Of a DNA stretch of 5,279 bases, positions 1 to 5,279 are shown piece after piece. The position numbers and the translations under genes are program-made. The DNA is from Bacteroidales bacterium (GTDB lineage Bacteria > Bacteroidota > Bacteroidia > Bacteroidales > Dysgonomonadaceae): positions 1 to 5,279 of the forward strand of contig DUUR01000021.1 of assembly GCA_012841425.1 (NCBI GenBank). The letters are read 5' to 3'. The notes below the pieces were generated by a model. It was not told the DNA's origin. It made no database searches and was given only the letters and a program-made list of their open reading frames with translations. Every line of letters begins with the position of its first letter. Position 1 is the stretch's first letter.

Positions 1-216
1 TCTGATTGAAAAATATCCCTCCTGATTAGTTATAGTTGAGATATTCATAAGTTCGGTTGCTACACTAGCATTTATCAACGGTTGTTTGCTATCGTCTCCT
101 AAAACTCTTCCTCTTAACAGGATAGTGGGTTCTGGTTGTTGATCTAAGTTAGTAGAATGAAGGTTTGGTGGTGATGATAAAAAAAATAATAGTAGTAAAG
201 CAATAATGTATTTCAT
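1..216 (-). CDS. Exported protein with N-terminal carboxypeptidase-regulatory-like domain (5' part only)
   Basis: This is the start of a minus-strand gene that runs off the left edge; 72 codons are visible with no stop. The protein opens with MKYIIALLLLFFLSS, a short basic start and a strong hydrophobic core, so it should be exported by Sec; cleavage probably falls near residues 18-22. From about residue 33 the pattern LLRGRVLGDDSKQPLINASV, then a TxTNxxGYFSI stretch, matches the opening of the CarboxypepD_reg-like beta-sandwich (G.V.D....PL..A.V......T...G.F.I). In Bacteroidota this domain commonly sits at the N-terminus of TonB-dependent outer-membrane receptors (SusC/RagA type) and of other surface proteins. 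Which of these follows cannot be told from the visible part. The ATG is the natural start because the signal peptide begins directly there. A Bacteroides-type promoter lies upstream. It is divergent from nadB. Confidence 0.8.
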   Translation of the reverse strand, partial: MKYIIALLLLFFLSSPPNLHSTNLDQQPEPTILLRGRVLGDDSKQPLINASVATELMNISTITNQEGYFSIR

Positions 217-265
217 ACTGATACTTATTTAAAAAAAAGATCATAAGAAGTTTAATACTAACCAA

Positions 266-296
266 CAAAGTAAAGTAATAGAATTATATCTGCAAA
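266..296 (-). promoter_or_regulatory. Bacteroides-type promoter for the divergent exported-protein gene
   Basis: Read on the minus strand, TTTG (293-296 on the plus strand) is followed by exactly 19 bases and then TTACTTTG (266-273). This fits the Bacteroidota housekeeping promoter, TTTG at -33 and TAnnTTTG at -7 with a spacer of about 19-21, with one mismatch (second base of the -7 box). Transcription would begin near 260 and leave a leader of roughly 40-45 bases before the ATG at 216. The call rests on motif and spacing only. Confidence 0.5.
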
Positions 297-324
297 TTAA
301 TATGGGACTTTTAACTATGGGGTA

Positions 325-339
325 AGAGTAGAATACTCT
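325..339. repeat. Perfect 6-bp inverted repeat upstream of nadB, candidate operator
   Basis: AGAGTA (325-330) and its exact reverse complement TACTCT (334-339) are separated by 3 bases. The dyad ends 10 bases before the nadB -7 box and covers the place where a -33 box would lie, and no TTTG is seen there. A DNA-binding regulator sitting here could control nadB and the genes behind it. The symmetry is seen directly; the operator role is inferred. A dyad this short could also arise by chance in AT-rich DNA. Confidence 0.3.
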
Positions 340-349
340 AATAATTGAT

Positions 350-357
350 TAAATTTG
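350..357 (+). promoter_or_regulatory. Probable -7 promoter box for nadB and the downstream operon
   Basis: TAAATTTG matches the Bacteroidota -7 consensus TAnnTTTG exactly and ends 26 bases before the nadB ATG, which would give a leader of about 20 bases. No TTTG is found 19-21 bases upstream, so the promoter is either weak in its -33 element or helped by a regulator, possibly through the inverted repeat at 325-339. No other convincing promoter was found between nadB and the DUF721 gene. Confidence 0.45.
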
Positions 358-383
358 TACAAATAATCAGAACGGAAAGATAA

Positions 384-1964
384 ATGGTATATAAATATGA
401 TTTTCTGGTAATTGGCTCCGGTATTGCTGGTATGAGCTATGCGTTAAAGGTTGCCAAGTATGGAAAAGTAGCTATTATAGCTAAAAACAAACTTGAGGAT
501 GCCAATACTTTTTATGCACAAGGGGGTATTGCTTCAGTAACAAATGCATGGGATAATTTTGAGAAGCATATAGATGATACGATTGATGCAGGAGATGGTT
601 TGTGTGATGTTGAGGTGGTAAAGAAAGTTGTAAATGAAGCACCTGCACAGATAGTAGAGCTTATAAAATGGGGTGTTAATTTTGACAAGGATGATAAGGG
701 TAATTTTGATCTTCATCGTGAAGGCGGGCATTCAGAATTTCGTATTTTACATCATAAAGATAGTACTGGGGCGGAAATTCAGATTAGTCTAATTGATACA
801 ATTAGAAAGCATCCGAATATTGATCTTTTTGAAAATCATTTTGCTATAGAGGTACTCACACAGCATCATCTTGGGGAAATTATAACAAGGCATACTCCTG
901 GAATTGAATGTTATGGTGCATATATTATGGATCAAGGGACTAATCAAATAGATACTTTTTTGTCTAAAGTTACATTGATGGCAACTGGAGGGATTGGTTC
1001 GGTATATCAAACAACTACAAACCCTGATGTTGCTACTGGTGATGGAGTTGCAATGGTTGCCCGCGCTAAGGGGGAAATAAAGGGTATGGAGTTTGTGCAG
1101 TTTCACCCAACTGCTCTTTATCATCCCGGTGCAAGACCTTCGTTTTTGATAACTGAAGCTATGCGTGGTTTTGGTGGTGTCTTGAAAACTATAGATGGTG
1201 AGGAGTTTATGCATAAATATGACGAAAGAGGTTCGCTTGCTCCTCGTGATATAGTTGCTAGAGCTATAGACACTGAAATGAAAGAGAGGGGAGATGATCA
1301 TGTGTTTTTGGATATAACATTTAAGGAATCTGGAGAGATTAAAAAACAGTTTCCTTCTATCTATGAAAAGTGCTTGTCTTTTGATATTGATATAACTAAG
1401 GAGATGATTCCGGTTGCACCTGCTGCACATTATTTATGTGGTGGAATTACTGTTAACAAGGATGGAGAAACTTCTATAAATCGGTTATATGCAAATGGAG
1501 AGTGTGCTTGTACAGGGTTGCATGGGGCAAATCGTCTTGCGTCTAATTCACTTATTGAAGCTGTTGTATATGCGGATGCAGCTGCAAATCACTCAATTCA
1601 AATTATTAAAAATTATGATTTCCAAGATAATATTCCGCCATGGAATGATGAAGGGACTACTTCTCCTGAGGAGATGGTGCTGATTACACAAAGCTATAAG
1701 GAGGTTGGACAGATTATGTCGTCGTACGTGGGTATTGTTCGCTCTGATTTGCGCTTGCAGAGGGCAATGAACAGGTTGAATATTCTTTTTAGGGAAACAG
1801 AGAATCTATTTCAGAGATCTGTGGTTTCACGAGATATTTGTGAGCTGAGGAATATTATTAAAGTTGGTTATCTGGTTATTAAGCAAGCAAAGGCACGTAA
1901 AGAAAGTAGAGGACTTCATTATACTATTGACTACCCCAATCGTGACCCTAACTCTGTTTTATGA
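384..1964 (+). CDS. nadB: L-aspartate oxidase
   Basis: NadB is the FAD enzyme that oxidises L-aspartate to iminoaspartate, the first step of de novo NAD synthesis; quinolinate synthase NadA then uses the product in the cytoplasm. The 526-residue length is close to the usual 520-540. GSGIAG (11-16) is the FAD dinucleotide fold. TFYAQGGIA (42-50) and REGGHSEFR (112-120) are typical of the fumarate reductase/aspartate oxidase superfamily. Residues aligned by eye with the E. coli active site are all kept: E113, H241 in QFHPTAL, R288 in APRDIVARAID, H349 in APAAHYLCGG and R384 in GLHGANRLASNSL. The C-terminal helical domain runs from about 430 to the end. REGGHS and the HGANR-LASNSL pattern favour NadB over succinate dehydrogenase subunit A. 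The start is set by the FAD motif close behind it; a weak purine run (GGAAAG, 374-379) precedes it. It is first of five same-strand genes, and nadA and nadC are not in the window. Confidence 0.97.
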   Translation: MVYKYDFLVIGSGIAGMSYALKVAKYGKVAIIAKNKLEDANTFYAQGGIASVTNAWDNFEKHIDDTIDAGDGLCDVEVVKKVVNEAPAQIVELIKWGVNFDKDDKGNFDLHREGGHSEFRILHHKDSTGAEIQISLIDTIRKHPNIDLFENHFAIEVLTQHHLGEIITRHTPGIECYGAYIMDQGTNQIDTFLSKVTLMATGGIGSVYQTTTNPDVATGDGVAMVARAKGEIKGMEFVQFHPTALYHPGARPSFLITEAMRGFGGVLKTIDGEEFMHKYDERGSLAPRDIVARAIDTEMKERGDDHVFLDITFKESGEIKKQFPSIYEKCLSFDIDITKEMIPVAPAAHYLCGGITVNKDGETSINRLYANGECACTGLHGANRLASNSLIEAVVYADAAANHSIQIIKNYDFQDNIPPWNDEGTTSPEEMVLITQSYKEVGQIMSSYVGIVRSDLRLQRAMNRLNILFRETENLFQRSVVSRDICELRNIIKVGYLVIKQAKARKESRGLHYTIDYPNRDPNSVL

Positions 1965-1982
1965 TGTTGATATAAAAAACAT

Positions 1983-2834
1983 ATGATGAAAGTTGAAAAG
2001 ACAATTAATATAAACGGATCTCTTTTAAATCTGTCGACTCCCCTGGTGATGGGTATTTTGAATGTAACGCCTAATTCATTTTACTCTGAAAGTAGGAAAC
2101 AGTCTGATGAGGAGATCGTGAATAGATGTAGAGTTATTCTTGATGAGGGTGGTACTATTATTGACGTGGGGGCACAGTCATCTTCACCTACGTCTAAATT
2201 TCTATCAGCAAAAGAGGAGTGGGAAAGATTGATGCCGGCTCTTAGATTAATTCGTAATGAATTTCCGGATACAATAATTTCTATAGATACTTTTTATGCA
2301 GATGTAGCAAAAGAGGCTGTTGAAGTGTATGGAGCAAATATTATTAATGATATTTCGGGAGGGGAGATAGACAAGAGGATGTTTAATGTTGTTGCAGAGC
2401 TGAATGTGCCGTATATTTTAATGCATATGAGAGGTGTGCCCCAAACAATGCAGTATATGACTAATTACGATAATTTTATACAAGATATCTTGTACTACTT
2501 CTCTGAAAAAAGGGCTAAGCTTAGTCTTTTGGGTGTTAATGATGTGATAATTGATCCAGGTTTTGGGTTTAGTAAGAGTGTAGCACAAAACTACGAATTG
2601 ATGGCATATCTTAAATATTTTCATATCTTTGAAGAACCTATATTGGTGGGTGTATCAAGAAAATCTATGATTTACAAACTGCTTGAAACGACACCTGAAA
2701 ACAGCTTGAATGGCACTACAGTGCTGAATACGGTCTCTCTACTTTCTGGAGCAAACATATTGCGCGTTCATGATGTGAAGGAGGCTGTGGAGTGCGTAAA
2801 AATAATATCTGAGTTAACTGAGTACGATAAATAG
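1983..2834 (+). CDS. folP: Dihydropteroate synthase
   Basis: FolP joins 6-hydroxymethyl-dihydropterin diphosphate to p-aminobenzoate to make dihydropteroate in folate synthesis; it is the sulfonamide target. The 283-residue TIM barrel has normal length. Conserved elements in order are MGILNVTP (23-30), SIDT with D102, NDISGG (122-127), LMHMRGVPQTMQ (146-157), DPGFGF (191-196) with K198, VGVSRKSMIYKLL with K227, and RVHD (261-264). Two flexible loops differ from the usual pattern. After NVTP there is N31 where D is normal, and loop 2 reads DVGAQSSSPTS (61-71) where a (T/S)RPG motif is expected, so the usual arginine is S68. The rest looks fully active. Two ATG codons stand in tandem (1983 and 1986) with no clear Shine-Dalgarno, so either may be used. 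It lies 18 bases after nadB and 5 bases before cdaA. Confidence 0.96.
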   Translation: MMKVEKTININGSLLNLSTPLVMGILNVTPNSFYSESRKQSDEEIVNRCRVILDEGGTIIDVGAQSSSPTSKFLSAKEEWERLMPALRLIRNEFPDTIISIDTFYADVAKEAVEVYGANIINDISGGEIDKRMFNVVAELNVPYILMHMRGVPQTMQYMTNYDNFIQDILYYFSEKRAKLSLLGVNDVIIDPGFGFSKSVAQNYELMAYLKYFHIFEEPILVGVSRKSMIYKLLETTPENSLNGTTVLNTVSLLSGANILRVHDVKEAVECVKIISELTEYDK

Positions 2835-2839
2835 AAAGT

Positions 2840-3601
2840 ATGTTTGCACATTTTGGAATAAAAGATTTTATTGATGTACTTCTCGTAGCTTTACTCCTGT
2901 TTTATTTATTCAGGTTGGTGAAGATATCGGGATTAAGGCCATTGTTTTTGGGGATCTTGGTTTTTATGATCATATGGCTACTGGTGTCACGTTTATTTAA
3001 TATGGTGCTACTGGGGTCAATCCTGGATCAGTTTGTGAGTGTGGGACTTTTCTTGATAGTAATACTTTTTCAAGATGAGATACGCCGATTTCTTATGTCG
3101 CTTGGCTCAAAAAAAGGGTGGAACTTTATTACGAAACTCTTTTTTCCTAGTGAGAGGGATAATAAAGATAATTCGCACTTGACTGCAATAGTTCTAGCAT
3201 GTATGAATATGTCTAAAACTAACACAGGTGCTCTTATAGCAATTCAGGGCGATATTCATATGGGACTTTATGAGCAAACTGGAGAAATTATAAATGCTGA
3301 TGTGTCGTCGCGATTGATTGAGAACGTGTTTTTTAAAAATAGTCCGCTTCATGATGGCGCAATGGTGATTGTTGGTAAAAAAATAAAAGCAGCAGGTTGT
3401 ATTTTACCTATCTCACAAAATCCAAATATACCTACACATCTTGGCTTGAGACATAGGGCAGGGTTGGGGATTTCGCAAGAGACCGATGCTAAGGTTATTA
3501 TTGTGTCTGAGGAAAGAGGAAGAATATCGTTTGCATCAGATGGTAGGCTTAAATTGAATATCACTCCCGAAGATCTTCAGAGTTTATTGATGGGAGAATA
3601 G
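2840..3601 (+). CDS. cdaA: Membrane diadenylate cyclase, c-di-AMP synthase (CdaA/DacA type)
   Basis: This enzyme condenses two ATP into cyclic di-AMP, a second messenger tied to osmolyte transport and cell-envelope balance. The 253-residue protein has the CdaA layout: three hydrophobic segments (about 8-27, 34-53 and 58-78), a short basic linker (QDEIRRFLMSLGSKKG), then a cytoplasmic DAC domain from about 110. Both DAC signatures are intact: HDGAMVIV with D172-G173-A174, and LGLRHRAGLG with R204-H205-R206. GALIAIQ (130-136) is the usual strand before them. The membrane part and lack of a DNA-binding tail separate it from DisA. It sits 5 bases after folP, a pairing that I recall as common in Bacteroidota; the cdaR and glmM partners known from Firmicutes are not next to it. 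The start gives a compact N-terminus leading straight into the first membrane helix. Catalytic activity is inferred from the intact motifs. Confidence 0.95.
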   Translation: MFAHFGIKDFIDVLLVALLLFYLFRLVKISGLRPLFLGILVFMIIWLLVSRLFNMVLLGSILDQFVSVGLFLIVILFQDEIRRFLMSLGSKKGWNFITKLFFPSERDNKDNSHLTAIVLACMNMSKTNTGALIAIQGDIHMGLYEQTGEIINADVSSRLIENVFFKNSPLHDGAMVIVGKKIKAAGCILPISQNPNIPTHLGLRHRAGLGISQETDAKVIIVSEERGRISFASDGRLKLNITPEDLQSLLMGE

Positions 3602-3603
3602 AA

Positions 3604-3642
3604 ATGTCTGTTTTTTTAATCAGAATTAGGAGTATAGATTGA
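3604..3642 (+). other. 12-codon in-frame mini-ORF between cdaA and recF
   Basis: An ATG two bases after the cdaA stop opens a 12-codon reading frame (MSVFLIRIRSID) that ends in TGA at 3640-3642, directly against the recF ATG at 3643 and in the same frame. It could couple recF translation to that of cdaA by bringing ribosomes to the start, or could be chance. It has no recognisable product of its own and is not proposed as a functional peptide. Confidence 0.25.
3628..3632 (+). promoter_or_regulatory. Shine-Dalgarno-like site before recF
   Basis: AGGAG, within TTAGGAG, lies 10 bases before the recF ATG at 3643. It is the best ribosome-binding match in the window, where the other starts have little or none, although the spacing is on the long side. 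It supports the start chosen for recF and lies inside the mini-ORF at 3604-3642. Confidence 0.45.
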
Positions 3643-4749
3643 ATGGTTTTAAATGAACTAACGATAATAAATTATAAAAATATAGCTCAGGCTGAACTTA
3701 GCCTTTCACCAAAGATTAATTGTTTTATAGGTAACAATGGTATGGGTAAAACCAATCTACTTGATGCCGTGTACTATTTATCTTTTTGTAAAAGTTATAC
3801 AAATCCTATAGACTCACAGATCATTAGCCATAATGCTGATATGTGTATGCTACAGGGTAAGTATTCTTTTAAGGACGAGTCTGAAGAAATTGTATATAGT
3901 GCCGTACGCCGGAGGCAGAAGAAGCAGTTTAAGAGGAATAAAAAAGAGTATGACAGATTGTCTGATCACATTGGGTTAATCCCTCTGGTGATGATTTCGC
4001 CAACTGACAACGAGCTTATAATAGGTGCGAGTGAAGGAAGGCGAAAGTTTATGGATATGGCGATTTCACAGTTTGATAAAGAGTATCTGCGTTCTTTGGT
4101 TAGATATAATAAAGCTTTACAGCAAAGAAATGCTCTTTTGAAGCTTGAAGGTGAACAGCTCGACATGTCTCTATTGGAGCTTTGGGAAGATCAGCTTGTG
4201 GAAGATGGAGTATTTATTTATCAAAAGAGAAAAGAATTTATTGAGCAGTTGACACCAATATTTAATGTGTATTACTCACAGATAAGTTGTTCGGCTGATA
4301 CAGTTTCTTTTGATTATATTTCGCAATTGAATGATGGAGGCTTTACTGAATTGATGAGAAAAAATCGTCAACGTGATATGGCTATTGGTCATACTACAAC
4401 CGGTATCCACCGAGATGAACTAGAGATGTTGCTTGATGGCTTCCCGATAAAGAAGGTGGGTTCTCAAGGACAGAATAAAACATTTTTTGTGTCGCTGAAA
4501 TTAGCTCAGTTTAAATATCTTCTTGAGATTGGTGGTTCCACTCCAATTCTTTTGCTTGATGACATCTTCGATAGGTTGGATGCTATTAGGGTAGAAGAGA
4601 TAGTGAAGCTTGTATCGGGTCCCGAATTTGGACAGATATTTATTTCCGATACTAACAGGGAGTCGCTAGATAGAATACTTGACAGATTGAATAATAGTTA
4701 TAATATTTATAGCGTGTTGGATGGTGAAGTAAATATTATGCTGAGATGA
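3643..4749 (+). CDS. recF: DNA replication and repair protein RecF
   Basis: RecF is an SMC-like ABC ATPase that binds gapped DNA and, with RecO and RecR, helps load RecA at stalled or damaged replication forks. The 368-residue length matches the family. The N-terminal pattern LNELTIINYKNI is typical. Walker A is GNNGMGKT (30-37), followed by NLLDAVYYLSFCKS. The middle (about 85-250) is the lobe II region with ISPTDNELI and GRRKFMD. The ABC signature is GSQGQNKT (273-280), just after TTTGIHRDEL (251-260). Walker B is ILLLDDIFD (302-310) and the D-loop LD follows (312-313). QIFISDTNRE near the end is the usual last conserved segment. The short length and lack of a long coiled coil separate it from RecN and SbcC. 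It starts 41 bases after cdaA and overlaps the DUF721 gene by 4 bases (ATGA), so those two are probably translationally coupled. Confidence 0.96.
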   Translation: MVLNELTIINYKNIAQAELSLSPKINCFIGNNGMGKTNLLDAVYYLSFCKSYTNPIDSQIISHNADMCMLQGKYSFKDESEEIVYSAVRRRQKKQFKRNKKEYDRLSDHIGLIPLVMISPTDNELIIGASEGRRKFMDMAISQFDKEYLRSLVRYNKALQQRNALLKLEGEQLDMSLLELWEDQLVEDGVFIYQKRKEFIEQLTPIFNVYYSQISCSADTVSFDYISQLNDGGFTELMRKNRQRDMAIGHTTTGIHRDELEMLLDGFPIKKVGSQGQNKTFFVSLKLAQFKYLLEIGGSTPILLLDDIFDRLDAIRVEEIVKLVSGPEFGQIFISDTNRESLDRILDRLNNSYNIYSVLDGEVNIMLR

Positions 4750-5039
4750 AAAAGAAAAATGCACAACCAATATCTGAGGTACTAACCGATTTTCTGGATG
4801 GCAATTCGGGACTGAAAATTAAACTTGCAGAACATCGTGCTGTAAAGGCATGGCATGAAGTGCTTGGTGATGGAGTCTTGAAATATACTCGTAATGTCTA
4901 TTTTAAAAGAGGGGTTTTGTATGTTCATCTTTCATCGGCTGTGCTTAGGGCAGAGCTAATAATGAATAAAGAGGGGCTTGTTGAAAAGATTAATGAGTAT
5001 GCAGAAATACCTGTAGTAAGGGATATTTTGATTCGTTAG
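4746..5039 (+). CDS. DUF721 (DciA-like) domain protein
   Basis: This 97-residue protein is nearly all one DUF721 domain. Visible signatures are a basic N-terminus (MKKKNAQPISEVL), a helix with the conserved tryptophan in AVKAWHEVLGD (W36), TRNVYFKRGVLYVHLSS (48-64) as a beta hairpin, and AVLRAELIMNKEGLVEKIN (65-83) as the following helix. The family includes DciA, which works with the replicative helicase DnaB in bacteria that lack DnaC or DnaI. The family's single KH-like fold suggests nucleic-acid binding. Whether this short version is a helicase loader is inferred, not shown. Its ATG lies within the recF stop (ATGA), a tight coupling that I recall for recF-DUF721 pairs in Bacteroidota and that fits a shared role in replication or repair. 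It is the last gene of the operon; its TAG interleaves with the stop codon of the convergent gene. Confidence 0.88.
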   Translation: MKKKNAQPISEVLTDFLDGNSGLKIKLAEHRAVKAWHEVLGDGVLKYTRNVYFKRGVLYVHLSSAVLRAELIMNKEGLVEKINEYAEIPVVRDILIR

Positions 5040-5279
5040 AAAAAGGCTGAAATCCCTAAATAAAATCCTTTGGGGTGCGGAGAGTTGTTGTGTTGAACCA
5101 GATCGTAGTTTAAGGTTACATGTGTAGGACCTAGTTTTAAACCAGCACCTAATATCAAAGATGGCGCAATGCCGTTATTTGTTACTTTTTCTCCTGTATT
5201 ATATGTAATATTTGACCAGATATAATTTAACTCTGGTTGTGCAAATATTGTAATGAATCTAACCGGATAGATATATCCA
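5036..5279 (-). CDS. Probable outer-membrane beta-barrel protein (3' part only)
   Basis: A minus-strand frame stays open from the right edge (first full codon at 5278) to TAA at 5036-5038, giving the last 80 residues of a protein. The visible part alternates polar and hydrophobic residues with short turns: PELNYIWSNITY, NGIAPSLILGAGLKLG, THVTLNYDLVQ, then a loop HNNSPHPKG and a final strand GFYLGISAFF. Several amphipathic strands and an aromatic last residue (F80) are classic for outer-membrane barrels recognised by the BAM machinery. No family can be named and the N-terminus is outside the window. The last codons overlap the end of the DUF721 gene on the other strand by 4 bases. The open frame, its plausible barrel composition and the neat end at the operon border make it a real gene rather than a shadow. 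Confidence 0.72.
   Translation of the reverse strand, partial: GYIYPVRFITIFAQPELNYIWSNITYNTGEKVTNNGIAPSLILGAGLKLGPTHVTLNYDLVQHNNSPHPKGFYLGISAFF

Noticed and set aside
789..1430. A 213-codon open frame on the minus strand
   Set aside because: It lies entirely opposite nadB, which has full family motifs. Its composition is rich in Ser, Cys, Ile and His as expected for an antisense shadow, and no domain is recognisable.
1489..1683. A 64-codon plus-strand frame
   Set aside because: It is an out-of-frame reading within the conserved nadB C-terminal part, with a low-complexity Leu/Met/Gln-rich product and no start signal.
2418..2624. Short minus-strand frames opposite folP, and similar ones opposite nadB, cdaA and recF (534-731, 3349-3564, 3966-4166)
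   Set aside because: All are contained in confidently identified genes and show no motifs or start signals of their own.
2839..2846. TATGTTTG, an exact match to the -7 box TAnnTTTG
   Set aside because: It overlaps the cdaA start codon and has no TTTG at the right distance upstream, so it could not give a full-length cdaA message. It is probably chance.
3610..3618. Run of seven T after cdaA as an intrinsic terminator
   Set aside because: No stable GC-rich hairpin precedes it, and recF continues on the same strand 25 bases later.
1..5279. Mobile element, CRISPR array, tRNA/rRNA or defence system
   Set aside because: No transposase or integrase motifs, no spaced direct repeats, no tRNA-like cloverleaf and no toxin-antitoxin or restriction genes were seen. 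All long frames are accounted for by recognisable or edge-truncated genes.

Overview
The window most likely comes from a Bacteroidota genome, probably close to Bacteroidales. The DNA is AT-rich. Most starts lack a clear Shine-Dalgarno sequence. The intergenic region holds matches to the Bacteroides-type promoter (TTTG, about 19 bases, TAnnTTTG). The gene content also fits, with folP followed at once by a membrane c-di-AMP synthase, and recF overlapping a DUF721 gene. The assignment is inferred from these features and not from a database search.

Layout. Positions 1-216 (minus) hold the first 72 codons of an exported protein with a signal peptide and the start of a carboxypeptidase-regulatory-like beta-sandwich domain. 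Positions 217-383 are a 167-base divergent intergenic region with a good minus-strand promoter, a plus-strand -7 box and a perfect 6-bp inverted repeat in front of nadB. From 384 to 5039 five plus-strand genes run head to tail: nadB (L-aspartate oxidase), folP (dihydropteroate synthase), cdaA (diadenylate cyclase), recF (recombination mediator ATPase) and a DUF721/DciA-like gene. The gaps are 18, 5, 41 and -4 bases, so they look like one operon. Positions 5036-5279 (minus) hold the last 80 codons of a probable outer-membrane beta-barrel protein, whose stop codon is interleaved with that of the DUF721 gene.

How the genes fit together. NadB starts de novo NAD synthesis and FolP makes the pterin-pABA intermediate of folate. 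CdaA makes the second messenger c-di-AMP at the membrane. RecF and the DUF721 protein act on DNA replication and repair. The operon is mainly housekeeping, and I see no mobile element, CRISPR array, RNA gene or defence system. The points most worth a second look are the altered loop 1 and loop 2 residues of FolP, the dyad before nadB, the cdaA-recF linkage with a 12-codon in-frame mini-ORF between the two genes, and the overlapping convergent stops at the right end.
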